Positions 38,480 through 47,199 are shown, numbered from the stretch's first letter. The stretch is DNA of 64,000 nt from Slackia heliotrinireducens DSM 20476 (GCF_000023885.1 NC_013165.1:806001-870000); one strand, 5' to 3'. The notes: generated by a model from the sequence alone, not told the origin. A program made the numbers and translations.

Positions 38480-39745
38480 ATGGCAAAAGGCTCGCTCGTG
38501 AAGGTAGCAATCATCACGGGATACTTGGGAGCAGGCAAAACGACCCTGCTCAACCACATTCTTACCAATGCGGAAGGCATCCGTGCGGCGGTCATCGTCA
38601 ACGACATCGGCGAGGTGAACATCGACGCCGAGCTTATCGCCAAGACCGGTGCGGTGACGCAGATGGACGACAGCCTGATTCCCATGACCAACGGCTGCAT
38701 CTGCTGCTCGCTGTCCGAGGACCTGTCCAACCAGCTCAACGACCTGGCCAATTCCGGTAACTTCGACTACATCGTCATTGAGGCGTCGGGCGTGTGCGAG
38801 CCCATGCCCATCGCCTACACCATCCAGGCGTTCTGCCAGGCGGGCGAAGAGGACGATGCGCCCATGCTGCTGGACAACGTCATCTCCGTGGTGGACTGCG
38901 CTCGCCTGCTGGACGAGTTCAACAGCGGCCGCGACCTGCTGGACGGCGAGGACGACATCGTGCAGCTGTTGGTGGAGCAGATCGAGTTCTGCTCGACGCT
39001 GGTGCTGAACAAGACCGACCTGGTGACCGATGAGCAGGTGGCCGAGATTCGCGCCATCGTGCGCAGCCTGCAGAAGAAGGCCGTCATCGTCGAGGCTGAA
39101 AACGGCCAGGTGGATTTGGATGAGCTGCTCAACACCGGCCGCTTCGACTTCGAGCACGTGTTCGACTCGGTGGGCTGGGTGAGCGCCATGGACGAAGCCG
39201 ACGCCGAGGCCCGCGAGCGCGAAGAGCACGAACACGAACATGAGCATCATCATGACCATGACCATGACCATGACCACCATGGGCATCACCATCACCACCA
39301 TCACGATGATGACGAAGAGTGCGACGACCCCGAATGCCACTGCCACCACTATCACCATGGGCACGACCACGACCATGTGGCCGAATTCGGCATCTCCACC
39401 TTCGTGTACCAGCGCCGCCGCCCATTCCGCGAGAACGCCCTGGACCAAATGGTGGAGGATTGGCCGAAGGGCATCCTGCGCTGCAAGGGCATGGTGTGGC
39501 TTTCCGAGGATTCCGACATGTGCTACGTGTTCGAGCAGGCGGGGCACCGTTTCTCGCTGGGCGAGAACGGCCTGTGGCTGGCCACGGCTGACGAGGAATA
39601 CCTGGCGCAGCTGGCCGAAACCGAGCCCGACGCCCTGAAGGGCTGGGACGACGAAGTTGGCGACCGCGAAATCAAGCTGGTGTTCATCACCCGCGGCGCC
39701 GATCAGGATGCCATCGAGCAGTGGGCCGACAGTTTCTTGGCATAG
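38480..39745 (+). CDS. CobW/COG0523-family GTPase with histidine-rich metal linker
   Basis: A 421-residue metallochaperone-type GTPase. Walker A is GYLGAGKTTLL, the metal motif is CICC (within NGCICCSL, near residue 73), and NKTD gives guanine specificity. Between the GTPase domain and the C-terminal CobW domain, residues ~248-300 are an extraordinary run of histidine, aspartate and glutamate with two cysteines, able to bind several zinc or nickel ions. It lies 61 bp after the activase gene, without a terminator between, so co-transcription is likely. The metal and client are unknown. Confidence 0.92.
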   Translation: MAKGSLVKVAIITGYLGAGKTTLLNHILTNAEGIRAAVIVNDIGEVNIDAELIAKTGAVTQMDDSLIPMTNGCICCSLSEDLSNQLNDLANSGNFDYIVIEASGVCEPMPIAYTIQAFCQAGEEDDAPMLLDNVISVVDCARLLDEFNSGRDLLDGEDDIVQLLVEQIEFCSTLVLNKTDLVTDEQVAEIRAIVRSLQKKAVIVEAENGQVDLDELLNTGRFDFEHVFDSVGWVSAMDEADAEAREREEHEHEHEHHHDHDHDHDHHGHHHHHHHDDDEECDDPECHCHHYHHGHDHDHVAEFGISTFVYQRRRPFRENALDQMVEDWPKGILRCKGMVWLSEDSDMCYVFEQAGHRFSLGENGLWLATADEEYLAQLAETEPDALKGWDDEVGDREIKLVFITRGADQDAIEQWADSFLA

Positions 39746-39777
39746 CGCCGTCCCGTCAGCTTCTTAAATACATCGAA

Positions 39778-39807
39778 CCGCCGGCTCCCAAGGTCGGCGG
39801 TTTTTTT
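39778..39807 (+). terminator. Terminator after the CobW-family gene
   Basis: CCGCCGGC (39778-39785) pairs with GTCGGCGG (39793-39800), followed by seven T residues. The next gene starts two bases after the T run. Confidence 0.85.
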
Positions 39808-39808
39808 A

Positions 39809-41272
39809 ATGCGTCAAGGCGGATCGGTCGTTGTCGGTAAAGGTTGGCTTGGAATGCCTTTAATCGGCGGCGGCGGAACCGGCATGGCGGTCACCATCCA
39901 GGCCACCGAGCTGGGCCTGAACGTGGTGCTGCTGGAGAAGGCGGGCGCATTGGGCGGCGCGTTCTCCGCAACCGAGGGCATGTTCGGCGTGGGTTCGCAC
40001 TGGCAGGAAGAGGCCGGCGAGCACGGCACGGTGGGCGAGGCCGTCCGCCGTTGCGTGAATTACCACCACTACGTTCCGTCGACCGAGCTGTATTACAACT
40101 TCTTCAACCAGACCGCCGAGACCATCCAGTGGCTGGAGGACCACGACTGCACGTTCCGCGCCGTGGTCGACTACGGCGGAAACCTGGCCTGGCACGTGTA
40201 CTACTACGACGAGAACGCCTCCAGCCCGGGCGCGTACTTCACCGACAGCCTGATCAAGGCCACCGAGGCCACCGGCGCCGACATCCGCCTGCCCTGCGGT
40301 GCGCGCAAGATCCTGGTCGAGGACGGTGCTGTGAAAGGCGTCATCGCAGCGAACGCCGATGGCTCCTTCGTCGAAATCGACGCTCCCGTGGTAATGCTGG
40401 CTTCGGGCGGCTATGCCAGCAACATGGACTTCCTGCATGCCGTGTCTCCGTACACCGTGAACAAGAACCTGGTGTCGCTGGGCGCTCCCGGCCGTGACGG
40501 CGACGGCATGAGGATGGGCGTCGACGCGGGCGTGGCGCTGTCCGAGGGCTACGGCACCGTGATGTGGTGCGGACCTGCAGCTATTGGCGCGCAGTGGACA
40601 ACCGACGCGTACTCCGCCTCCGTACAGCCGACCCTGTGGGTGAACCAGAACGCTAAGCGCTTCATTGCCGAGGACCTGTGGATCGGCAACTTCGCTGCCG
40701 GCGGCATCGCCTGCCGCGACCAGGAGCTGACCTACGTCATCTTCCGCGAGCAGGACCTGGCGGCATGGGAGCAGAACGGCCCGTACGGCACCGTGTTCAC
40801 GTTCGGCACCCCCGGCGTGCCCATGGACGAGGCGCGCGCTCAGCTTGAGGCTCTGCCCAGCGTGCATGTGGCCGACACCATCGAGGACCTGGAGGCCGCA
40901 GTTGGCCTGGACCCCGCCGCTCTGAAGGCAACGGTTGACGAATACAACGGCTTCTGCGCTTCCGGCGAGGACCCGATTTTCGGCAAGGCGGCCGACTACC
41001 TGACCCCGATCGACGAGGGCCCGTTCTGGATTCTCGTAGTTGCCGACGGCTACTACACCACCGTGGGCGGCTTGGAGATCAACGAGAAACTCGAGGCCCT
41101 GGATAACGACCGTATGCCCATCAAGGGCCTGTACGTGGGCGGCTGCGACACGGGCAGCCTGTACGGTGACTCCTACGACGTGGCCACCGCTCCCGGCAGC
41201 CAGGCGTCGTGGGCCATCAACTCCGGCTGTCTAGCCATGAAGAACGCCGCCGAGTACCTGCAGACCCTGTAG
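39809..41272 (+). CDS. FAD-dependent reductase, 5'-truncated (flavocytochrome c / fumarate reductase family)
   Basis: The frame gives 487 residues, homologous along its length to the intact Tat reductase at 42604. Unlike it, there is no Tat leader: the FAD-binding strand begins at once (PLIGGGGTGMAV, from 39854), preceded by 15 codons unlike the family. The ATG at 39809 sits two bases after the CobW terminator; ATG 39854 has an AAAGG upstream. This looks like a deletion that joined the end of cobW to the inside of a reductase gene. The C-terminal half is intact. It would be cytoplasmic and poorly transcribed, so probably a pseudogene or relic. Confidence 0.7.
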   Translation: MRQGGSVVVGKGWLGMPLIGGGGTGMAVTIQATELGLNVVLLEKAGALGGAFSATEGMFGVGSHWQEEAGEHGTVGEAVRRCVNYHHYVPSTELYYNFFNQTAETIQWLEDHDCTFRAVVDYGGNLAWHVYYYDENASSPGAYFTDSLIKATEATGADIRLPCGARKILVEDGAVKGVIAANADGSFVEIDAPVVMLASGGYASNMDFLHAVSPYTVNKNLVSLGAPGRDGDGMRMGVDAGVALSEGYGTVMWCGPAAIGAQWTTDAYSASVQPTLWVNQNAKRFIAEDLWIGNFAAGGIACRDQELTYVIFREQDLAAWEQNGPYGTVFTFGTPGVPMDEARAQLEALPSVHVADTIEDLEAAVGLDPAALKATVDEYNGFCASGEDPIFGKAADYLTPIDEGPFWILVVADGYYTTVGGLEINEKLEALDNDRMPIKGLYVGGCDTGSLYGDSYDVATAPGSQASWAINSGCLAMKNAAEYLQTL

Positions 41273-41331
41273 CGAGTCTCGACCAACAAGCAGTTCAAGC
41301 CGGCGCCCCTCCCTTAAGCCGGCTTCGACTC

Positions 41332-41368
41332 ACGGAAGCGCCTGAAAAGGCGCTTCCGTATCTTTTTC
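41332..41368 (+). terminator. Terminator after the truncated reductase
   Basis: ACGGAAGCGCC pairs with GGCGCTTCCGT, loop about 6 bases, followed by ATCTTTTT. Confidence 0.85.
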
Positions 41369-41493
41369 AGTCGGGATTTGCCGATGCCCAAGAATGCCAC
41401 AAAACCAAAGCATCGGTTCGGTTCGTGCCGCATGCGGCACGATGACGGACGATGCGAAACCGTTTTCGGACTTAGGGGCGTCGACAGCCTCTC

Positions 41494-42390
41494 TTACGCA
41501 CAGTGTTTGCGCGCGTAGGCGATGGCATAATCGAAAAACGCCTGTTCATGCTCGTAAAGTACGCGGCCATACTCATGAGATATCCCGTAGGTCCAGTTCA
41601 TGTCCTGTATGGGGAGGGCCACGACGTTGGGGTTGTCGGTGAACATGGGAAGCGTCGTAAGATGTTCGACGGTAATCCCGATTGCCCTGTTTTCCAACGC
41701 AAGGTTGTAATGCCAGAACACCTCGGGGGAGTATGTGACGGACTGCAGCTCAAAGCCTTCTTGTCGGACCGCGGCACGCACGGACGCGTCGAGCTTCTGA
41801 CGCTGGCCGAAAAGAGCCACGCGGGTCGAAGCCAGGTCGGCGGGCAGCAGTGCGGTGCGCTGTGAAAGCGGGTTAACCGTGCTGACCCAGGCGTACACCC
41901 GCTCGGAGGCGAGCGGGATGGTGGTGAGCCCGTCGCCGAAAGGACTCAAAGTCAATCCAAGGTCGCAGGCCCCGGATGCCACAAGCTCGTCGCAGGTAAG
42001 GTCGTCGGTTTCACGAAGCTCGAACGCGACGTCCGGGCGCTTGCGCCTGAATACGTCGATGCACTCGTTTCCGAACAAACCGCTGAGTCCGAGCGCCGAT
42101 GCCAGTCGAATGGTTTTCTGCTCGCGCGCGCGAATCTGCACGAAACGCAGGAGCGTTCTGTCCATCTCTGCTTGGCTCATCAAGGCGAACTCCCTGAAGA
42201 CCTGCGCATACTCGGTGGGGGAGCGCTTCCCGTTCGGCTCGCGGGTGAACAGGGGCGCTCCAAGCTCCTGTTCCAACGCTTTGATCGATTTCGCCATGCC
42301 CTGCGGCGACATGGGCACGATGGCGGCGGCCTTCTGAATGCTCTGAGTGTTGTACACAAGCAGGAAATAATCAAGTTGATCGCTGTTCAT
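41494..42390 (-). CDS. LysR-family transcriptional regulator
   Basis: A 298-residue regulator with an N-terminal winged helix-turn-helix (FLLVYNTQSIQKAAAIVPMS, QGMAKSIKALEQELGAPLF) and a periplasmic-binding-fold effector domain from residue ~90. It is divergent from the Tat flavin reductase at 42604, with operator-like palindromes between, so it most likely activates that reductase in response to its substrate, as is common for gut Eggerthellaceae reductases (inference). Confidence 0.9.
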   Translation of the reverse strand: MNSDQLDYFLLVYNTQSIQKAAAIVPMSPQGMAKSIKALEQELGAPLFTREPNGKRSPTEYAQVFREFALMSQAEMDRTLLRFVQIRAREQKTIRLASALGLSGLFGNECIDVFRRKRPDVAFELRETDDLTCDELVASGACDLGLTLSPFGDGLTTIPLASERVYAWVSTVNPLSQRTALLPADLASTRVALFGQRQKLDASVRAAVRQEGFELQSVTYSPEVFWHYNLALENRAIGITVEHLTTLPMFTDNPNVVALPIQDMNWTYGISHEYGRVLYEHEQAFFDYAIAYARKHCA

Positions 42391-42445
42391 GACCGTTCTC
42401 CCCTACGTGTCCCTAATGGTTTTATCAGTATATCAAACGAAACAA

Positions 42446-42553
42446 AAAGTTACAAACTATAACTTTAAGCTAACCCAATACGTATTGTAATACAAGATGA
42501 AAGGCGTAATAATTCAACCCGTCAGAGAGCTTAAGCGCAACAAATAGTTGCGC
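42446..42553. promoter_or_regulatory. Operator-like palindromes in the LysR-reductase gap
   Basis: AAAGTTA (42446) and TAACTTT (42460) are perfect 7-bp arms, 7 bp apart, as in LysR sites. CAATACGTATTG (42476-42487) is a second palindrome. GCGCAAC (42535) and GTTGCGC (42547) form a hairpin near the reductase start. The region is AT-rich. Confidence 0.6.
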
Positions 42554-42603
42554 ACGAGTTCAACACTCACGGCATAAGCCGAAACAAGCGAGAGGGGCAA
42601 ACA

Positions 42604-44331
42604 ATGAAGAATTCCACCAACGTTGCTGCAAAGGGCATGAGCAGGCGTTCCTTCCTGGCCGGTGCCGGCGTGTTCGCTGCAAGCGCGGGTGTGATGCTGG
42701 CTGGCTGTGCGCCGAATACGCAGAGCGAGCAGGCTGCCGAGCCCGCACAAGAGGCCGGTGAAGCGTCCTCCGAGGCCGCAGCGGCTCCCGAGAACGATAT
42801 CTGGGCCATCAAGGAGCTCGGCGAGCCCGACGAGGTCATCTCTGCCGACGTTGCAATCGTGGGCGGTGGCGGAACCGGTCTGGCTGCTGCCATTCAGGCC
42901 GTCGACCTGGGCCTGAATCCGGTCGTCATCGAGCGCGAGTCCTCTTACGGCGGATCGTTCGTGGGAACCGAGGGCATGACCGCCCTTGAGACCAAGTACA
43001 CGCGCGACAACCCGCCGTACCTGGCAAGCGCCTACTATCCCGATCAGCCTTACGGCGTGAAGAACGCCATGAACACCTGCCTGAACTATCACCACTGGAT
43101 TCCGCAGCACAAGCTGTATGAGAACTTCTTCGGCCAGACCGCCGAGACCATCGACTGGTTGGAGGGTCATGGACAGAAGTTCGCCGAGGTCATAGGCATT
43201 GGCGCAGGCCCCAAGATCTGGCACGTGTACGACAAGGGCGATCACGGCAGCACCCCTGGTTTCGAGTTCATGCGCACGTTCTCCGAGGAAGCCGACCGTT
43301 TGGGCGTGACCGCGCGTTTCAACACGTTCGCCCGTCGCGTCATCATCGAGGATGGCAAGGTGGCCGGTCTGCTGTGCGAAGGCACGGACGGTTCGGTGCT
43401 GAAGGTCGAAGCCCCGGTCGTCATGATCGGCTCCGGCGGCTACGCCAACAACCCCGAGTTCCTGTACGGCGTCTCTGAGACGAAAAACGAGAACATCCAG
43501 GCCATGGGTATGCCCATTCGCGAGGGCGACGGTATCAAGATGGCGAAGGCGGCCGGCGCGGCCATGGCCGAGGGCCTGGGAACCGTCATGTGGTGCGGTC
43601 CCGTGCCCATCGGAGCCATCACCGCTTCGTGGACCATCGACGCCTATACCGCCGGCGTGCAGCCCACGCTGTGGCTGAACCAGGATGGCGAGCGCTTCTG
43701 CAAGGAAGACCTGTGGATCGACGACTTCAGCGCCGCCGGCATCCAGGTGCGCAACCAGCACAAGACCTATGTGCTGTTCACCGAGGCCGACATGCTCGAT
43801 TGGGAAGCGAACGGTCCGTGGGGCCAGTGCTTTAGCTTCGGCATGCCCGGCACGCCCTTGGCTGAGGCCCGCGAGGTGCTGGAGCCTGCTGCAGGCGTGC
43901 ATATCGGCGACGACCTGGCGGCGCTGTGCGCCGAGGTCGGCCTGGATGCTGCTGCTGTTCAGGCGACCGTCGACCGCTACAACGAGCTGTGCGCGAACGC
44001 TGCCGGCAAGGATGCGAACGATGTGACGGCTGACGAGGACTTCGGCAAGCAGGCCCAGTACATGCATCCGGTTGCTAGCGGCCCGTACTGGCTCATCGAG
44101 ACCGCCGATGGCTACTACACCACCTGCGGCGGCATCAAGGTGAACGAGAAGGTCCAAGTCCTGGACGAGGACGGCGAGGCTATCCCCGGTCTGTACGCGG
44201 GCGGTTCCGACGCCGGCGGACTGTACGGTGACAGCTACGACGTGAAGTTCGCCCCCGGCAGTCAGGCCGCCTGGGCCATGAACTCCGGCCGTCTTGCCAT
44301 GAAGGACGCCAAGGAATACCTGGGCAAGTAA
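42604..44331 (+). CDS. Tat-exported FAD-dependent reductase (flavocytochrome c family, not a fumarate reductase)
   Basis: A 575-residue exported flavoprotein, presumably a terminal reductase for an organic acceptor. The leader has the Tat motif SRRSFLA (residues 13-19), a hydrophobic stretch and the lipobox-like LAGC (residues 33-36). The FAD fold starts at AIVGGGGTGLAAAI; the C-terminal FAD end is GLYAGGSDAGGLYGDSYD. In fumarate reductases the equivalent end carries HHTMGG and GxHGxNRLGG; here those are YYTTCGG and GLYGDSYD, so the substrate-binding His and Arg are missing. No heme domain or partner gene is adjacent. The substrate is unknown. Confidence 0.88.
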   Translation: MKNSTNVAAKGMSRRSFLAGAGVFAASAGVMLAGCAPNTQSEQAAEPAQEAGEASSEAAAAPENDIWAIKELGEPDEVISADVAIVGGGGTGLAAAIQAVDLGLNPVVIERESSYGGSFVGTEGMTALETKYTRDNPPYLASAYYPDQPYGVKNAMNTCLNYHHWIPQHKLYENFFGQTAETIDWLEGHGQKFAEVIGIGAGPKIWHVYDKGDHGSTPGFEFMRTFSEEADRLGVTARFNTFARRVIIEDGKVAGLLCEGTDGSVLKVEAPVVMIGSGGYANNPEFLYGVSETKNENIQAMGMPIREGDGIKMAKAAGAAMAEGLGTVMWCGPVPIGAITASWTIDAYTAGVQPTLWLNQDGERFCKEDLWIDDFSAAGIQVRNQHKTYVLFTEADMLDWEANGPWGQCFSFGMPGTPLAEAREVLEPAAGVHIGDDLAALCAEVGLDAAAVQATVDRYNELCANAAGKDANDVTADEDFGKQAQYMHPVASGPYWLIETADGYYTTCGGIKVNEKVQVLDEDGEAIPGLYAGGSDAGGLYGDSYDVKFAPGSQAAWAMNSGRLAMKDAKEYLGK

Positions 44332-44355
44332 TCCCCTGAACAGCCCTTTCCATAA

Positions 44356-44397
44356 AGCCCCTGCAGCCACCCCTCCACTTGCTGCAGGGGCTGTCTT
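44356..44397 (+). terminator. Terminator after the Tat reductase
   Basis: AGCCCCTGCAGC (44356-44367) pairs exactly with GCTGCAGGGGCT (44381-44392), followed by a short GTCTTG tract. Confidence 0.75.
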
Positions 44398-44491
44398 GTA
44401 TCCGAACCCCGCAGCGAGCGAAGCGATGCGGTCGACCCTAAAAAGCGCAGCCGGAGCGTTGCTGATCCGCAATGGGGCCCTGTCCGAACCA

Positions 44492-44685
44492 GATTCAACA
44501 GGGTAAGGCTGTGAAATGTCCCTCCGCGCGCAGTTCCGCATGTTGGACAGCCAGTGGCTGTCCAATACCTGTATTTCGGAGCGCGCGAGCGCTCGGCCAG
44601 CTCTGCTGGCCAGCGGCGCTTTCACCAAAGCAGGACTGTCTGAGCACGGAGGGCGTCCATTTCACAGCCTTACCCCAGGTCGAAT
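44492..44685. repeat. Multi-hairpin inverted-repeat element
   Basis: The outer arms (44492-44518 and 44657-44685) share GGGTAAGGCTGTGAAATG on opposite strands, with a 2-bp gap further out; CCTCCG/CGGAGG (44521, 44647) extends the stem. Inside are at least three perfect hairpins: TTGGACAGC/GCTGTCCAA (44543-44565), GAGCGC/GCGCTC (44579-44594) and GGCCAGC/GCTGGCC (44595-44611). The element fills the gap between two convergent genes and ends exactly at the stop of the minus-strand one. It has no coding capacity. Mobile miniature element or structured RNA are both possible. Confidence 0.75.
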
Positions 44686-46088
44686 CAACTTTCAGCCAGG
44701 TAAGCCCCCATGAGGAATCCCATGACGGAGGCCATCATGAGGCCTCGCGTCCAGCCGCTGGAATCTCCCAAGCAGTACAATCCCTCCATGCTGGTAGCGA
44801 ACTTCTCCGACACCTTCACCCGATTGCTGTAGAGCTTCAGTTCCGGCGCGTACAGCAGCGTCTCAGGTGCCGCAAATCCAGGAATCGCCTGGTCAACGGC
44901 CTGCATGAACGCAATAATCGACGTCATAGTGCGATACGACAGCGCGCTTGTGATGTCGCCCGCCACGCAGTCGGGCAGGGTGGGACGCACGTTCGCGCGC
45001 ACAAGCTCCTTGGGCCAGGTGCGCTTGCCGTCCAGAATGTCGCCGAAGCGCTGCACCAGAATATGTCCCGCGCCCAGCATGTTCGCTAGCTCGCCGATGC
45101 GCTGCGCGTACTGGATGGGCTGGTCGAACGGCTCGCGGAAGTTGTGCGAGCACAGGATGGCCAGGTTGGTGTTCGGCGACTTGCGCTCCTTGTACGAATG
45201 CCCGTTCACCACGGCCAGCCCGTTGTCGTAGTTCTCCTGGCTCACAAAGCCGCCGGGGTTCTGGCAGAACGTGCGCACCTTGTTGCGGAACGGGTCGGGA
45301 TATCCGATGAGCTTGCTCTCGTACAGGGCGTTGTTTACGCGCTCCATCACCTCGTTGCGCAGCTCAACGCGAACGCCCACGTCAACGGGGCCAGGCACAT
45401 GCTCGATGCCGTGCTCGCTGCACAGCCGCTCCAGCCAGTCGGCGCCGCGGCGTCCTGTGGTCACCACGGTGCGCTCGGCCAGGATGCGCTTTTCGTCTCC
45501 ACCACGGTCCCTCACCAATGCGCCTCGGCACACGCCGCCCTCGATGACCAGGTCGCGGCACTCGCTTTCGAACAGCAGCTCGACGCCGGCGTCGGCCAGG
45601 TAGGTTTGAATCCGTCTGTAAATCTCTTGGGCCTTTTCGGTGCCCAAGTGCCGGATGGGGCAGTCCACCAACTGCAGGCCCGCCTTGATGGCGCGGCGGC
45701 GGATCTCTTTCACGGCTTCAGTGGCTTCGAGGCCCTCCACGTGCTCGTCGGCGCCGAATTCCAGGTAGATCCTGTCGACGGCGTTGATGGTGTCCTGCGC
45801 CAGGTTCTCGCCAATGAGCTGGGGAAGGTCGCCGCCCATCTCGTAGGACAGCGACAACTTGCCGTCGGAAAACGCGCCCGCGCCTGAAAAACCCGTGGTG
45901 ATGCGGCACGGGTTGCAGCCGATGCAGTGCCCGACCTTTTCCTTGGGACAGCTTCGCCGCTCGATGGGCAGGCCTTTCTCGACAATGGCGATGCGCGCGC
46001 TCGACCCGCTGCGCACCAGGTTCAACGCTGTGAAAATGCCGGCTGGACCGGTGCTGATGATAAGAATGTCGTAGTTGGTGTTCGACAT
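44685..46088 (-). CDS. NAD(P)/FAD-dependent oxidoreductase, paralogue A
   Basis: A 467-residue cytoplasmic flavoprotein very close to paralogue B at 52600 over its full length. The nucleotide loop reads STGPAG instead of GAGPAG; paralogue B has the normal form. Four cysteines (CPKEKVGHCIGCNPC, residues ~47-61) precede TTGFSGAGAFSDGK; they could bind an iron-sulfur cluster. The C-terminal FAD segment is LYCLGDSSGWTRGLMMA. The family matches conserved proteins annotated only as FAD-dependent. It lies downstream of a LysR gene on the same strand. Confidence 0.82.
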   Translation of the reverse strand: MSNTNYDILIISTGPAGIFTALNLVRSGSSARIAIVEKGLPIERRSCPKEKVGHCIGCNPCRITTGFSGAGAFSDGKLSLSYEMGGDLPQLIGENLAQDTINAVDRIYLEFGADEHVEGLEATEAVKEIRRRAIKAGLQLVDCPIRHLGTEKAQEIYRRIQTYLADAGVELLFESECRDLVIEGGVCRGALVRDRGGDEKRILAERTVVTTGRRGADWLERLCSEHGIEHVPGPVDVGVRVELRNEVMERVNNALYESKLIGYPDPFRNKVRTFCQNPGGFVSQENYDNGLAVVNGHSYKERKSPNTNLAILCSHNFREPFDQPIQYAQRIGELANMLGAGHILVQRFGDILDGKRTWPKELVRANVRPTLPDCVAGDITSALSYRTMTSIIAFMQAVDQAIPGFAAPETLLYAPELKLYSNRVKVSEKFATSMEGLYCLGDSSGWTRGLMMASVMGFLMGAYLAES

Positions 46089-46164
46089 GATGAAACCTCC
46101 GTAATCAGCGGAGTCTATTGCATGTCAAGAAAAGGCGTTTATTGTCGACGGCGTTTCGTTTTAC

Positions 46165-47067
46165 TTAGCGCCCAACAGACGGTGCCGCCTTCTCGCATAT
46201 AGCTTGCAGCGCATCCAAAAACGCCTGGGCGGCAGGGGACAGCGGCCGGTTCTTGCGCCACACGATGGCGCTTTCGTCGACGATCGGCGGGTCCAGCGGG
46301 ATGCAGTCGATGGCCTGGCCGTAATAGCGCTCTGCCAGCTCTTGGTAGCCGATAACGCAGGTTGAGCCGTATTCGGCCAGGTCAACGACCGTCATGCCCA
46401 GGTTGAAGTTCACAATGGAGTGCAGCTGGGGATACTGGTCGCCGGCCCAGTTTCTCATAACGTCGCTTTCGAGCAGCTGTTTCGACACCACAAGGTCTTC
46501 GCCTGCCAGGTCGCTCGGCGTTACTTTCTCGAGCCCGAACAGGCGGCTTTGCGGCCCCACGAGCGCGGCGATTGTGTCTTGGCCAGGCAAGGGCAGTGCA
46601 AGATAGCGTCCGCGTTGACGTGCGCCGCACTCCTGCATGAAGTCGATGGATCCCTGGTTGAGCTTTTCCACCAAGGAATGGGTGTCGCCCGACACCAGAT
46701 TGAATGTGACGCCGCGATGCCGTTCTCGCACATTGCTCATGGCCTGGAACAGATACTGCATGGAATTCGAGTCGCCGTGCCCGATATATACCGTGCCGGT
46801 AACGTGCTCGTCTGAGTGAGCGATGGCGGTGCGTGCGCGGTCTTCGAGTTCTACGATGGAGGTTGCGTAGTCGTACAGGATTTGGCCATCCACCGTGAGC
46901 TTGATGATGCCCTCCTCGCGTATGTACAGCTGTTTCCCCAAATCGTCTTCGAGCGCGGACATTTGGCGCGACAGCGTGGGCTGTGATATGTGCAGCCGCT
47001 TGGCGGCCCTCGTCATGCTCTTCTCGTCAGACAAGGCAACGAAGTTGCGCAACACGTCGGTCCTCAT
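46165..47067 (-). CDS. LysR-family transcriptional regulator
   Basis: A 300-residue regulator. The helix-turn-helix is textbook: KSMTRAAKRLHISQPTLSRQ near residues 16-35, followed by the wing. The effector domain starts near residue 93 (VYIGHGDSN). GGAGGAACC precedes ATG 47067; the frame extends to 47964 but that part is antisense to the molybdoenzyme gene. Divergent from the dmsA-like gene across a gap with palindromes, so it probably controls that operon. Confidence 0.92.
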   Translation of the reverse strand: MRTDVLRNFVALSDEKSMTRAAKRLHISQPTLSRQMSALEDDLGKQLYIREEGIIKLTVDGQILYDYATSIVELEDRARTAIAHSDEHVTGTVYIGHGDSNSMQYLFQAMSNVRERHRGVTFNLVSGDTHSLVEKLNQGSIDFMQECGARQRGRYLALPLPGQDTIAALVGPQSRLFGLEKVTPSDLAGEDLVVSKQLLESDVMRNWAGDQYPQLHSIVNFNLGMTVVDLAEYGSTCVIGYQELAERYYGQAIDCIPLDPPIVDESAIVWRKNRPLSPAAQAFLDALQAICEKAAPSVGR

Positions 47068-47077
47068 GGTTCCTCCT

Positions 47078-47145
47078 ATGCAATTAGTGCATGAAACTTC
47101 ATACATCATTACATAATTGTACTTGGTTTCGACGCTCTGTACAAT
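47078..47145 (+). promoter_or_regulatory. Promoter and LysR-type operator of the molybdoenzyme operon
   Basis: TTGTAC (47117-47122), 17 bp, TACAAT (47140-47145) is a good promoter. Upstream, ATGCA/TGCAT (47078-47092, 5-bp spacer) and ATGAA/TTCAT (47091-47102) are perfect palindromes placed for LysR binding. Confidence 0.7.
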
Positions 47146-47199
47146 TCGCGACATAAGCCGCACGTTCCAGTGCGCAGGAAAAAGGGGAGGAGAAAACCT

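Noticed and set aside
36439-38751. 770-codon frame on the minus strand opposite the giant activase gene
   Set aside because: Shadow frame; the plus strand has well-conserved motifs throughout.
39225-39380. CAT/CAC/GAC triplet-rich run that looks like a simple repeat or small array
   Set aside because: It is in-frame coding for the His/Asp/Glu linker of the CobW GTPase.
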